This document shows positions 1-5,894 of a stretch of DNA of 7,352 bases, one piece after another. The DNA lies in contig NZ_LSJA01000048.1 of NCBI RefSeq assembly GCF_001556515.1, positions 1 through 7,352 of the forward strand. Reading direction: 5' to 3'. This DNA comes from Caulobacter sp. CCH9-E1 (GTDB lineage: Bacteria; Pseudomonadota; Alphaproteobacteria; Caulobacterales; Caulobacteraceae). The notes under the pieces are model-generated. The model searched no databases. It was not told the origin of the DNA and saw only the letters and a program-made list of their open reading frames with translations. Within the stretch, counting starts at the first letter, position 1. Every line of letters begins with the position of its first letter. The translations under genes were made by a program, and so were the position numbers.

Positions 1-763
1 CGGCAGCGGCGAGGTGGCGGTGGTCGACCCGGGCCCGGACCTGCCCGAGCACTTCGAGGCGCTGAAGGCGGCCCTGGCCGGCGAGCGCGTCACCCATGTG
101 CTGGTCACCCACCACCACCTGGACCACAGCCCCCTCGCCCGCCCCCTGGCCGAGCTGTTCGGCGCCAAGGTCCATGGTCGCCCCGCGCCGGCGGACCATG
201 GCGAGGCCGCCGCGCCGGGTCTGGAGGAAGGCGCCGACGACCGCTTCCGCCCCGATGTCGAACTTTCCGACGGCGACGTCGTCAGCGGCCCCGGTTGGAC
301 GCTGGAGGCCGTGACCACCCCCGGCCACACCTCAAACCACGTCTGTTTCGCGCTGAAGGAAGAGAACGCCCTGTTCTCCGGCGACCACATCATGGGGTGG
401 TCGACGACGGTGGTCAGCCCGCCTGACGGCGACATGGGCGACTATTTCGCCAGTCTGGCCAAGGTGCGGGCGCGAAACTTCGACACCTTATGGCCCACCC
501 ACGGCGCGCCGGTTCGAGAGGTCGGGCCGTTCATCGACGCCTATATCGCTCACCGCAAAGCGCGCGAGGCGCAGATCTTGGAGGCGCTGGGCGCTGGATT
601 CACGTCGATCCCCGCCATGGTCCCCAGCCTCTACGCCGCCGTCGACCCGCGCCTGCATCCGGCCGCGGCGCTGTCGGTGCTCGCCCACATGAACCAGTTG
701 GTGAAGGAAGGCCGCGTCGCCGCCGAGGGCGAAGGGCTCAGCGGCCAGTACCGCCTCGCCTAG
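1..763 (+). CDS. MBL-fold metallo-hydrolase, LACTB2-like (5' partial)
   Basis: The reading frame is open to the window's left edge, so the start lies outside; the first whole codon is at base 2 and the GTG at 14 is probably internal. Counting from that GTG, the zinc-binding HxHxDH motif is H33, H35, D37, H38. The remaining metal ligands of the fold follow in order: H105 (in PGHTSNH), D124 (in FSGDH) and H163 (in PTHGAP). The last ~50 residues (SIPAM... to QYRLA) resemble the winged-helix tail of the LACTB2 group (BLACT_WH), so this is a LACTB2-type hydrolase rather than a beta-lactamase or a glyoxalase II. Members hydrolyse varied substrates, including RNA and thioesters; the substrate here cannot be told. 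No signal peptide can be judged without the N-terminus. Its stop codon overlaps that of convergent pdxH. The family assignment is firm, the role open. Confidence 0.9.
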   Translation, partial: GSGEVAVVDPGPDLPEHFEALKAALAGERVTHVLVTHHHLDHSPLARPLAELFGAKVHGRPAPADHGEAAAPGLEEGADDRFRPDVELSDGDVVSGPGWTLEAVTTPGHTSNHVCFALKEENALFSGDHIMGWSTTVVSPPDGDMGDYFASLAKVRARNFDTLWPTHGAPVREVGPFIDAYIAHRKAREAQILEALGAGFTSIPAMVPSLYAAVDPRLHPAAALSVLAHMNQLVKEGRVAAEGEGLSGQYRLA

Positions 764-1437
764 GGGAACAGCCGCTTCGTCGTCCAGCCGTCGGCGACGC
801 GGTCGAACACCAGCCGCTCGTGCAGGCGGAACGGCCGGTCTCGCCAGAACTCGATCGTGACGGGGACAATGCGATAGCCGGACCAGTGGGGCGGCCGCGG
901 CACCTTGCCCAGGCCGAATTTCAGGCCCATCTCGGCCACACGTTTTTCGAGCGCCAGGCGGTCGGGCAGCGGCCGGGACTGGTCGCTGGCCCAGGCGCCG
1001 ATCTGACTGTGGCGAGCGCGGCTGGCGAAATAGGCGTCGGCCTCGGCCTCGGTCACCGTCTCCACGAGACCTCGGATCCGCACCTGGCGGCGCAGCGACT
1101 TCCAGTGGAACAGGATCGCGGCCTTGGGATTGGCCGACAGCTCGCGTCCCTTGGCGCTGTGGGTATTGGTGTAGAAGACGAAGCCCCGGCTATCGAAGTC
1201 CTTCAGCAGCACCATGCGCGAGTCGGGCATGCCGTCGGCGTCGACCGTCGACACGGTCATGGCGTTGGGGTCGTTGAGCTCCTTCTTGCCCGCGTCCTCC
1301 AGCCATTCGGCGAACAGGGCGAAGGGATCCTCCTCCGACAGCAGCGGCGGCGGCGTGGCCTCGGTGACCTGGCGGACGTAGTCATCCTCGCTGGGCGAGG
1401 CGGGGATCAGGGTCTGGTCGGCGCTCATGGCCTTCAT
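760..1437 (-). CDS. pdxH: pyridoxamine 5'-phosphate oxidase
   Basis: FMN-dependent cytosolic enzyme that oxidises pyridoxine/pyridoxamine 5'-phosphate to pyridoxal 5'-phosphate, the last step of vitamin B6 synthesis and salvage. From the ATG at 1437 it is 225 aa, close to E. coli PdxH (218). The FMN-binding stretch (RMVLLKDFD, then FYTN) lies at residues ~74-91. The substrate-site triplet Y136-xxx-R140-xxx-S144 keeps the spacing of E. coli Y129/R133/S137, and R204-L-H206 corresponds to E. coli R197/H199. The C-terminus ends in the usual RLFP. Start choice: the ATG at 1437 has a GGGGGG run 5 bases upstream. The ATG at 1428 (MSADQ, 222 aa) is a real alternative, whereas the GTG at 1464 adds unrelated residues. 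It is divergent from the J-protein gene across ~100 bp and convergent with the hydrolase, sharing CTAG at the stops. Confidence 0.95.
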   Translation of the reverse strand: MKAMSADQTLIPASPSEDDYVRQVTEATPPPLLSEEDPFALFAEWLEDAGKKELNDPNAMTVSTVDADGMPDSRMVLLKDFDSRGFVFYTNTHSAKGRELSANPKAAILFHWKSLRRQVRIRGLVETVTEAEADAYFASRARHSQIGAWASDQSRPLPDRLALEKRVAEMGLKFGLGKVPRPPHWSGYRIVPVTIEFWRDRPFRLHERLVFDRVADGWTTKRLFP

Positions 1438-1534
1438 ATAGGCCCCCCAGCGGCGAGGGGCCACAGCCCCGGTCCCGTAAGCGAAAGTCTTAACTTAACG
1501 CCCCGTTGACCATCCGGGCGGCAGGGTCGCCGCC
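1438..1534. promoter_or_regulatory. pdxH / J-protein divergent intergenic region
   Basis: This 97-bp gap separates two divergent genes and must hold promoter signals for both unless one gene is leaderless. An AT-rich patch at 1489-1500 (CTTAACTTAACG, with TTAAC repeated) stands out from the GC-rich surroundings and is the likeliest melting region. TTGACC at 1506 is too close to the J-protein ATG to act as its -35. No convincing -35/-10 pair, EcfG box or palindromic operator is visible. Confidence 0.4.
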
Positions 1535-2233
1535 ATGACCGCCAAAGGCCCCGTCCTGACGCTTTTCGCGGCCCGCGCCCTGCTCGGCGTCGGGCCGGAC
1601 GCGGACGAGCGCGCATTGCGCAAGGCCTATCGCGAAGCCGCCAAGCGCGCCCATCCGGACCGTCCGACCGGCGACGCGGCGTTGTTTCGCGAGGTCCAGG
1701 CCGCCTATCGCCTGCTGCAAGACTCTCTGGCCCGCCCGACCACCTTCGCGCCGGCCGTGACCGCGCCAGCGGCCGCCGACTACGCCTTCCTGGACATCGA
1801 CATCGCCACCGCCGTGTCCGGCGGCTCGGAAGAGCTGTCGATCGACGGCCGCCGCTTGCGCCTGAAGCTGCCCGCCGGCCTTCGCGCCGGCGACAAGGTG
1901 CGGCTGCTGGACGTCCTGTTCGAGGTCCGCCACCGGCCGCTGGACGGCGCCCTGGTGCGCGGCGACGACCTTTGGCTGACCGGCAAGGTCGCCCCCCGAG
2001 TCTTGGCCGAGGGCGGCCGCGTCGAGGCCGACACGCCGCTGGGTCCCCGTCAGGCCTGGATCTCGACCAAGGCCGCCGAGCGCGGCCTGGTCCGCCTCGC
2101 CGGCCAAGGCCTGCCCGCCCGGGCGCACCACCGCGCCGGCGACCTTTTTCTGCGCCTGGAAGCGGCGGAGAAGGACAAGGACAGTCTGGCCCGCTCGCTG
2201 CTGCGCCGTTTCGCGGCCGCCTGGGCGGCTTAA
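1535..2233 (+). CDS. short J-domain protein with DnaJ C-terminal region (CbpA/DnaJ-like)
   Basis: Predicted cytosolic Hsp40-type co-chaperone that would stimulate DnaK ATP hydrolysis. The J-domain occupies residues ~8-64 with the essential HPD at 40-42, between a basic helix II (ALRKAYREAAKRA) and helix III (FREVQAAYRLL). A short Ala/Pro linker (~65-80) replaces the Gly/Phe-rich region and there is no CxxCxGxG zinc finger. Residues ~80-215 look like the DnaJ peptide-binding C-terminal region: SGGSEELSIDGRRLRLKLPAGLR matches the usual GG...I..G..L...IPAG pattern, then RGDDLWL, then LAGQGLP and GDLFLRLE. At 232 aa it is shorter than CbpA (~306 aa). The ATG follows GCAGGG with about 8 bases spacing. 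The gene stands alone, divergent from pdxH, with a hairpin terminator downstream. It is not the main dnaJ, which carries a zinc finger and usually sits by dnaK. Confidence 0.85.
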   Translation: MTAKGPVLTLFAARALLGVGPDADERALRKAYREAAKRAHPDRPTGDAALFREVQAAYRLLQDSLARPTTFAPAVTAPAAADYAFLDIDIATAVSGGSEELSIDGRRLRLKLPAGLRAGDKVRLLDVLFEVRHRPLDGALVRGDDLWLTGKVAPRVLAEGGRVEADTPLGPRQAWISTKAAERGLVRLAGQGLPARAHHRAGDLFLRLEAAEKDKDSLARSLLRRFAAAWAA

Positions 2234-2239
2234 CCCCAA

Positions 2240-2263
2240 ATCCTCCCCCGCTGGGGGGAGGAT
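2240..2263. repeat. palindromic intergenic repeat, copy 1
   Basis: Perfect 10-bp inverted repeat (2240-2249 with 2254-2263) around a 4-base GCTG loop; the core is CCTCCCCCGCTGGGGGGAGG at 2242-2261. It lies 6 bases after the J-protein stop codon. The 20-bp core is the exact reverse complement of the core at 7309-7328, so it belongs to a repeat family present at least twice in this window. Elements built on CCTCCCCC/GGGGGAGG are, from memory, common between genes of Caulobacter and relatives. No T-run follows directly, so it is a repeat first and perhaps an RNA 3'-end stabiliser. Confidence 0.8.
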
Positions 2264-2270
2264 CTAAATC

Positions 2271-2290
2271 GATCGCACGCGATCTTTTTT
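2271..2290 (+). terminator. candidate Rho-independent terminator of the J-protein gene
   Basis: GATCGC (2271-2276) pairs with GCGATC (2279-2284) and is followed at once by six T (2285-2290). The stem is short (5-6 bp, very tight loop), but the T-run is the only long one nearby and the position, about 40 bases after the stop codon, is right. The hairpin contains the 12-bp palindrome ATCGCACGCGAT that recurs at 2311-2322 in the ohr promoter, so this site may also be a regulator-binding site. Confidence 0.55.
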
Positions 2291-2300
2291 GGCGCAGCCC

Positions 2301-2328
2301 TTGAACATAAATCGCACGCGATTAAATC
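2301..2328 (+). promoter_or_regulatory. predicted ohr promoter (housekeeping sigma)
   Basis: TTGAACA (2301-2307) and ATTAAATC (2321-2328) are separated by 13 bases. They resemble the Caulobacter housekeeping pattern TTGaCgS-N10-14-GCTANAWC; the -10 agrees at 6 of 8 positions counting the N. Transcription would begin near 2335, leaving a leader of roughly 27 bases with GAGGAG (2349-2354) 7 bases before the ohr ATG. The palindrome at 2310-2323 sits between and over these elements, as expected for repression by OhrR. Confidence 0.55.
2310..2323. promoter_or_regulatory. candidate OhrR operator
   Basis: AATCGCACGCGATT is a 14-bp inverted repeat with 6-bp arms and a 2-base centre, overlapping the predicted ohr promoter. 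A further half-site, AAATCGC, follows at 2324-2330. The inner 12 bp recur exactly at 2272-2283. MarR-family repressors bind palindromes of about this size, and OhrR regulators typically repress their own ohr operons. That this is the OhrR site is inferred from position, symmetry and duplication. Confidence 0.6.
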
Positions 2329-2361
2329 GCTCACATCATTCGATGAGCGAGGAGTTTCGTC

Positions 2362-2778
2362 ATGACCACCCTCTACACCACCCGCGCCACCGTCGTCGGC
2401 GGCCGTGAAGGCCACGCCCGCAGCGAGGACGGCCTGCTGGACGTCCAGCTGTCGATGCCCAAGTCGCTGGGCGGCAAGGAGACGGGCACCAATCCCGAGC
2501 AGCTGTTCGCCGCCGGCTACGCCGCCTGCTTCCAGAGCGCCATGGCTCACGTGGCCCGCACGCAGAAGATCCCGCTGACCGGTTCGACCGTGACCGGCCA
2601 AGTCGGCCTCGCCAGCGCCGGCGCGGGTTTCGCGCTGGACGTCGCGCTGGAGGTCGAGACCCAAGGCCTGAGCCAGGCGGACGCGGAGGCCCTGGTCGCC
2701 ACCGCCCACCAGGTCTGCCCCTACTCCAACGCCACGCGCGGCAATGTCGACGTGGCCATCAGCGTCAAGGCGGCGTAA
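2362..2778 (+). CDS. ohr: organic hydroperoxide resistance protein Ohr
   Basis: Cytosolic thiol peroxidase of the Ohr/OsmC superfamily that reduces organic and fatty-acid hydroperoxides, using lipoylated proteins as electron donor in characterised members. It is 138 aa, the usual length. The peroxidatic cysteine is C56 in YAACFQSA and the resolving cysteine is C119 in VCPYSNATRGN, the Ohr signature. The active-site R15 and E46 correspond to Arg19/Glu50 of characterised Ohr proteins. The VCPYSNATRGN signature and the neighbouring ohrR favour Ohr over OsmC. A strong ribosome site, GAGGAG, lies 7 bases before the ATG. First gene of a two-gene operon with ohrR, behind a promoter overlapped by a palindromic operator. 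Confidence 0.97.
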   Translation: MTTLYTTRATVVGGREGHARSEDGLLDVQLSMPKSLGGKETGTNPEQLFAAGYAACFQSAMAHVARTQKIPLTGSTVTGQVGLASAGAGFALDVALEVETQGLSQADAEALVATAHQVCPYSNATRGNVDVAISVKAA

Positions 2779-2788
2779 GCCAGTCGAC

Positions 2789-3235
2789 ATGACAGAGAAA
2801 TCCGCGTCATCCGAGAGCCCTGTCGAGATCCTGCGCCTCGACAACCAGCTGTGCTTCGCCCTCTACGGCGCGGCCAACCGGATGACGCGGCTCTATCGCC
2901 CGATCCTGGACGCCCTGGGCCTGACCTATCCGCAGTATCTGGCCATGCTGGTGCTGTGGGAGCAGAGCCCGCGCACGGTCGGCGCGCTAGGTGACGCCCT
3001 GGACCTTGATTCCAGCACCCTGACCCCGCTGCTCAAGCGGCTAGAGGCGAGCGGCCTGGTCGAGCGCCGCCGCGATCCGGACGACGAGCGGCGGGTGATC
3101 GTGGCGCTGACGGAAAAGGGCCAGGCTCTGCGCGAACAGGCCGCGAGCGTGCCGGAGAAACTGTTCTGCGCGCTGAACATGCCGCTGGCCGAACTCACGA
3201 CCTTGCGCGAGCGGCTGAAGACGGTCGCCCGCTGA
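2789..3235 (+). CDS. ohrR: MarR-family organic-hydroperoxide sensor/repressor OhrR
   Basis: Winged-helix MarR-family repressor, 148 aa, that senses organic hydroperoxides through cysteine oxidation and then releases ohr. The reactive cysteine is C22 (DNQLCFALY) and a second is C127 (KLFCALNMP). Y36 and Y47 are also present. All four numbers coincide with those I recall for Xanthomonas campestris OhrR (C22, C127, Y36, Y47), which marks the two-cysteine type forming a disulfide between subunits, rather than the one-cysteine Bacillus type. The recognition helix is around DLDSSTLTPLLKRLEASGLV (72-91), followed by the wing (RRRDPDDERR). I chose the ATG at 2789, 10 bases after the ohr stop, because an ATG at 2744 inside ohr adds 15 non-family residues. 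Probably autoregulated. It ends 3 bases before the convergent DUF4282 gene with no terminator between. Confidence 0.95.
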   Translation: MTEKSASSESPVEILRLDNQLCFALYGAANRMTRLYRPILDALGLTYPQYLAMLVLWEQSPRTVGALGDALDLDSSTLTPLLKRLEASGLVERRRDPDDERRVIVALTEKGQALREQAASVPEKLFCALNMPLAELTTLRERLKTVAR

Positions 3236-3238
3236 GGA

Positions 3239-3634
3239 TTACTCCCGCGGCGCCTCGGCCGGCTGGGCCTGGCGGCGAGCCAGGAAAGCGGCGTGGTCGG
3301 CGTCGCTGGTCTGGCGCAGGGCGCGCAGATCCTCGCTGATGCGGAAGATGGCGACGTAGAACTCGCAGAACGCCCGCCACAGCAGGACCAGCGCGCCGGC
3401 GACCAGCAGGCCGGCGACCAGCACCGGGAAGGCCAGCAACAGCGAGCCGACGCCCGGCTCCTTCAGCGCCAGGCCCACGGCGGCGCCCACGACCGAAAAG
3501 CCGAACAGGGCCACGACGCCCAGGCCAGCCCAGTAGATGAAGTGAATCACCGGCCCGGTGACCAGGCGATCGAACGTCAGAAGATCCCAAAGCAGCGAGT
3601 TGGACCCACGCTTGGTCTTGTTGGCCGGAGGCAT
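3239..3634 (-). CDS. DUF4282 domain-containing membrane protein
   Basis: A 131-aa small inner-membrane protein of unknown function. After a basic N-terminus (KTKRGSN) comes the DUF4282-like start LLWDLLTFDRLVTGPVIHFIYW. Two hydrophobic helices follow at about residues 29-52 and 63-86, then the conserved-looking WRAFCEFYVAIFRISEDL and a charged tail (RRQAQPAEAPRE) likely in the cytoplasm. I chose the ATG at 3634; an upstream ATG at 3730 would add a non-hydrophobic extension running through the terminator hairpin of the next gene. The ribosome site is weak (GGGG ~7 bases upstream). Its leader carries a small hairpin, GGCGG-AAAA-CCGCC, at 3651-3664. A possible promoter (TTGCCGA, then GCTAGCGA 14 bases on, minus strand) overlaps the preceding hairpin but is weak. 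The family call rests on general resemblance. Confidence 0.85.
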   Translation of the reverse strand: MPPANKTKRGSNSLLWDLLTFDRLVTGPVIHFIYWAGLGVVALFGFSVVGAAVGLALKEPGVGSLLLAFPVLVAGLLVAGALVLLWRAFCEFYVAIFRISEDLRALRQTSDADHAAFLARRQAQPAEAPRE

Positions 3635-3689
3635 ACGGGAACCCCAAGTCGGCGGAAAACCGCCCCTTTGCAGGCCATCGCTAGCAGCG

Positions 3690-3718
3690 AGAAGCCCGCT
3701 CGGCAATGCCGAGCGGGC
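3690..3718 (-). terminator. hairpin terminator of the repeat-protein gene
   Basis: A perfect 11-bp GC-rich stem (3694-3704 with 3708-3718) around a 3-base loop, 32 bases after the stop codon of the minus-strand gene ending at 3750. Read on the minus strand it is followed by TTCTC, a weak T-tail, so termination is plausible but may be partial. It separates that gene from the DUF4282 gene in the same orientation. Confidence 0.7.
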
Positions 3719-3749
3719 GAAGGTTATCATCGTCTTGGAGAACGACGGC

Positions 3750-4310
3750 TTACTGCGGCTTGGCGCCGGCGACGGTCGCGTCGATCTGGGCCTTGGTGGC
3801 CGTGGTCGAGACGCTGCCGTCCGCGCCCGCGCTCAGGCTGTTGCCCGGCAGGGCGAACTTCACGCCGCCGTTGGTGACGATCACATTGGTCGAGCCGTCG
3901 GCGCCGGTGCTGGTGCCGCTGATCTGACCGACCGGCACGCCTTGCGCGTCCTTCACGGCCGAGCCGACCTTGAAGCTGGCGACATTGGCCGAGCTGGGAG
4001 TCGCGGCGCTGTCGGCGGGGTTGGCCGACGGCGAGGTCATCGAGGAGCCCGGGGCGGCGGACGTGGCGCCGGGGCTGGTCATGGTCTGGCCCGGAGCGGT
4101 CATCGATTGGCCCGGAGTAGTCGTCGATTGGCCCGGAGGGGTCATGGCTTGGCCAGGGGGCGTTTGGCCTGGCGCGGTCGGCGCGGTGGCGGAGCCCGTC
4201 GCGGGCGTGCCCGTCGGGGTCGAACCGGTCGAGGTGGTGCTCTGGGCGAAAGCGGCGCCGGCGAACGTCAGGGACGCGGCGGCGGCGAGCAAGGCAAGCT
4301 TGTTGGTCAT
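3750..4310 (-). CDS. exported Pro-Gly-Gln repeat protein with PRC-barrel-like C-terminus, unknown function
   Basis: A 186-aa protein whose function I do not recognise. Residues 1-22 form a clear Sec signal peptide (MTNKLALLAAAASLTFAGAAFA, cleavage before QS), so it should reach the periplasm or beyond. Residues ~23-110 are low complexity, rich in Thr, Ser, Pro, Gly, Ala and Gln, with 7-residue units of the type M-T-x-P-G-Q-x at ~50-92. Residues ~111-186 look folded: VGSAVKDAQGVPVGQISG followed by VIVTNGGVKFALPGNSL resembles a PRC-barrel half, and the TKAQIDATVAG tail recalls small exported proteins of Caulobacter and sphingomonads. There are no cysteines, and no lipobox or LPxTG sorting signal. 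The ATG has GGAGAG 5 bases upstream. A perfect EcfG-type promoter lies ~36 bases upstream, so it is probably a general-stress gene. It is monocistronic, closed by the hairpin at 3694-3718. Confidence 0.85.
   Translation of the reverse strand: MTNKLALLAAAASLTFAGAAFAQSTTSTGSTPTGTPATGSATAPTAPGQTPPGQAMTPPGQSTTTPGQSMTAPGQTMTSPGATSAAPGSSMTSPSANPADSAATPSSANVASFKVGSAVKDAQGVPVGQISGTSTGADGSTNVIVTNGGVKFALPGNSLSAGADGSVSTTATKAQIDATVAGAKPQ
4036..4176 (-). repeat. 21-bp tandem repeats inside the exported-protein gene
   Basis: Six consecutive 21-bp units begin at 4036, 4057, 4078, 4099, 4120 and 4141, plus a partial unit at 4162-4176. The three at 4078-4140 are most alike (plus-strand pattern GTCATCGATTGGCCCGGAG and variants); 4057-4077 is the most decayed. 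Each unit encodes seven residues on the minus strand, so copy-number changes keep the frame. The Thr/Ser-Pro-Gly-Gln composition suggests a flexible extracytoplasmic linker. Confidence 0.85.
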
Positions 4311-4345
4311 CTAAACTCTCCGTCGAGGCCCCTCCCGGCGGAAAC

Positions 4346-4370
4346 AACGTGACCTTGGCGTGGCGGTTCC
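4346..4370 (-). promoter_or_regulatory. predicted EcfG/sigma-T general stress promoter
   Basis: On the minus strand GGAAC (4370-4366) and CGTT (4349-4346) are separated by exactly 16 bases. This matches the GGAAC-N16-17-CGTT consensus of EcfG-type sigma factors (SigT in Caulobacter) at every consensus base. Transcription would start near 4338, giving a ~28-base leader that includes GGAGAG. It faces only the repeat-protein gene. I found no other such pair in the remaining intergenic regions. Confidence 0.75.
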
Positions 4371-4530
4371 GTCGGCGAGTCGACGCGAGCTGTGCCCAGG
4401 CGCGTTTTTCGTAACCGCCAGCGCCGAAATGTTGCCCCGCGGCGACCTAACCATCCGCGTCGCTTTTCCGTATCACCGCCGGGACGAGTAGCGCCGCCCC
4501 CATATTGGCGTACCCTACAGGCGCAAAAGC

Positions 4531-4549
4531 CGGATCCGTCACGGATCCG
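4531..4549. promoter_or_regulatory. GGATCC-containing palindrome upstream of the MpaB-family gene
   Basis: CGGATCCGTCACGGATCCG has 9-bp perfect inverted arms around a single C, ending 18 bases before the ATG at 4568. A third GGATCC follows at 4561-4566, just ahead of the ATG. It could be a repressor operator or a leader hairpin next to the GAGGA ribosome site (4559-4563). The rest of the 4311-4567 gap holds the EcfG promoter facing the other way; no convincing promoter for the plus-strand gene is visible. Confidence 0.5.
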
Positions 4550-4567
4550 CGACGTCACGAGGATCCG

Positions 4568-5890
4568 ATGAACACGCTGGACCAGGTCCTGGCCAAGGTC
4601 GCCTCGCAGAAGACCGCCCTGCCCGAGCTCTATGGCGACATCGACTTTGACATCACGCCCGAGCGGTTCACGACCGATCCCCGGCAGAGCGTGGCGCCGA
4701 GGCTGGCGCGGGCCAAGCTGGACGCCGACAAGATCGCGCTGATCAAGGCCTACACCATGCTGGGCGACGTCGTGGCGGACGCCTATGCCGCCCTGATGCC
4801 GCGCTACGGCTTCCGGCCGCTGGTCGAGATGCTGACCAAGGCCTGCGACGAAGGGATCGCGGCTGTATCCGACGCACCGCCGGAACTAGCGGCCTTCATC
4901 GCCGACATGGAGCGGGTTCCCGACTGGCTGGACATGGACCAGGTCCGCGAGGGCCAGCGCCTGGACCGCAACGCCGCCGCCAATCTGGGCCCGTTCGCCA
5001 TTCGAGGCGCCTTCATCGCCACCTTCATGAACAAATACGCCGCTCTGCCGATGGCGCTGACCGGGACTCTGTCAAATGACACGGCGGCGCGGCGGGTGAA
5101 CGAGACGGCGACCTTCTTCACCGCCACCCTGCTGCCCGGCTCGCTGGAGCGGCATGGAGCGGGTTTCCGAGCCGCGGCCATGGTGCGGCTGATGCATTCG
5201 ATGGTGCGGTTCAACGCCCTGAAGCGCTCCAACCGCTGGGACGTCGGCGTCTACGGGATCCCGATCCCACAGGTCGACCAGATGCCGGCCGGCCTGATCC
5301 CGATCTTCCTGATGAGCTACAAGATCGTCGGCGAGGGGCGGAAGACCTTCACGGCCGAGGAGCGCGCCCGGGTCGAGCTGGCCCGCTATCGCTGCTTCCT
5401 GCTGGGCCTGCCCGAGGACTTGCTGGCCGACACCCCGCAGGGCGTGGTCGACACCATGAACGCTCGTAGCGCCACCCTGCGCGCCGGCTTCGACGACGCC
5501 ACCTGCGGCGAGCTGGTCCGCGCGACGCTGAACGCCTACCTGCCGCCCGACGAGCGGCCCGAGAACCGCCTGTTCGACCAGGTCGAACGCGGCTTTTCCA
5601 AGGTGTTCTTCCTACGCAACTTCATGAACGGCGACGTGGCCGCCGCCAAGCGGATGGGCGTCGAGATCGGGCCGCGCGACTTCATGATGTTTGGACTGGT
5701 CGCCACGCTCGTGACCGGCCAGCTGACCGCCTATCGCCTGGCCCGGCGGGTTCCAGGGCTGTCGGAGGTGGCCGACGCGCGGCTGGTGGGGCGCCTGAAG
5801 CGGCAGCTGAAGCGCTACGGCCACGCCGAGTTCACCTCGGACGCCGAAAAGTACCGGCCGACCACCGGGGCCAAAACCGCTACCGCCTAA
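4568..5890 (+). CDS. DUF2236 / MpaB-family oxygenase (Lcp-like b-type haem protein)
   Basis: A 440-aa protein of the oxygenase MpaB family (DUF2236), which includes the latex-clearing rubber oxygenase Lcp and fungal MpaB. Characterised members use haem b and O2 to cleave carbon-carbon double bonds or oxidise isoprenoid chains. R176-xxx-T180 (RRVNETATFF) and H210 (RLMHSMVR) keep the spacing of Lcp R164/T168/H198, H198 being the proximal haem ligand. The family block WDVGVYGIPIPQVDQM follows at ~224-239. The N-terminal ~140 residues are mostly helical. There is no signal peptide, unlike secreted Lcp, so a cytosolic role on a lipid or isoprenoid is more likely than rubber degradation. The ATG at 4568 has GAGGA 4 bases upstream; an in-frame start at 4505 would read through the palindrome. 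It stands alone. The family is well supported, the substrate unknown. Confidence 0.85.
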   Translation: MNTLDQVLAKVASQKTALPELYGDIDFDITPERFTTDPRQSVAPRLARAKLDADKIALIKAYTMLGDVVADAYAALMPRYGFRPLVEMLTKACDEGIAAVSDAPPELAAFIADMERVPDWLDMDQVREGQRLDRNAAANLGPFAIRGAFIATFMNKYAALPMALTGTLSNDTAARRVNETATFFTATLLPGSLERHGAGFRAAAMVRLMHSMVRFNALKRSNRWDVGVYGIPIPQVDQMPAGLIPIFLMSYKIVGEGRKTFTAEERARVELARYRCFLLGLPEDLLADTPQGVVDTMNARSATLRAGFDDATCGELVRATLNAYLPPDERPENRLFDQVERGFSKVFFLRNFMNGDVAAAKRMGVEIGPRDFMMFGLVATLVTGQLTAYRLARRVPGLSEVADARLVGRLKRQLKRYGHAEFTSDAEKYRPTTGAKTATA

Positions 5891-5894
5891 CCCC

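Noticed and set aside
490..1509. Long plus-strand open frame (339 codons) across the hydrolase 3' end and pdxH
   Set aside because: It runs antisense to pdxH and out of frame with the hydrolase, both firmly identified. Its Arg/Gly/Ala-rich translation is typical of shadow frames in GC-rich DNA.
1490..2239. Minus-strand open frame opposite the J-protein gene (249 codons)
   Set aside because: The plus strand encodes a recognisable HPD J-domain and DnaJ C-terminal region; the antisense product has no family features.
2240..2330. CRISPR-like array of repeated palindromes before ohr
   Set aside because: Only two copies of a 12-mer and one unrelated hairpin, with no regular repeat-spacer pattern and no cas genes.
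2362..2778. OsmC rather than Ohr
   Set aside because: The VCPYSNATRGN signature and the adjacent two-cysteine OhrR fit the Ohr subfamily.
3558..4352. Plus- and minus-strand alternative frames over the exported-protein gene (264 and 206 codons)
   Set aside because: Both are Arg/Gly/Pro-rich shadows caused by the repeat region. Only the 3750-4310 frame has a signal peptide, a good ribosome site and a matching promoter.
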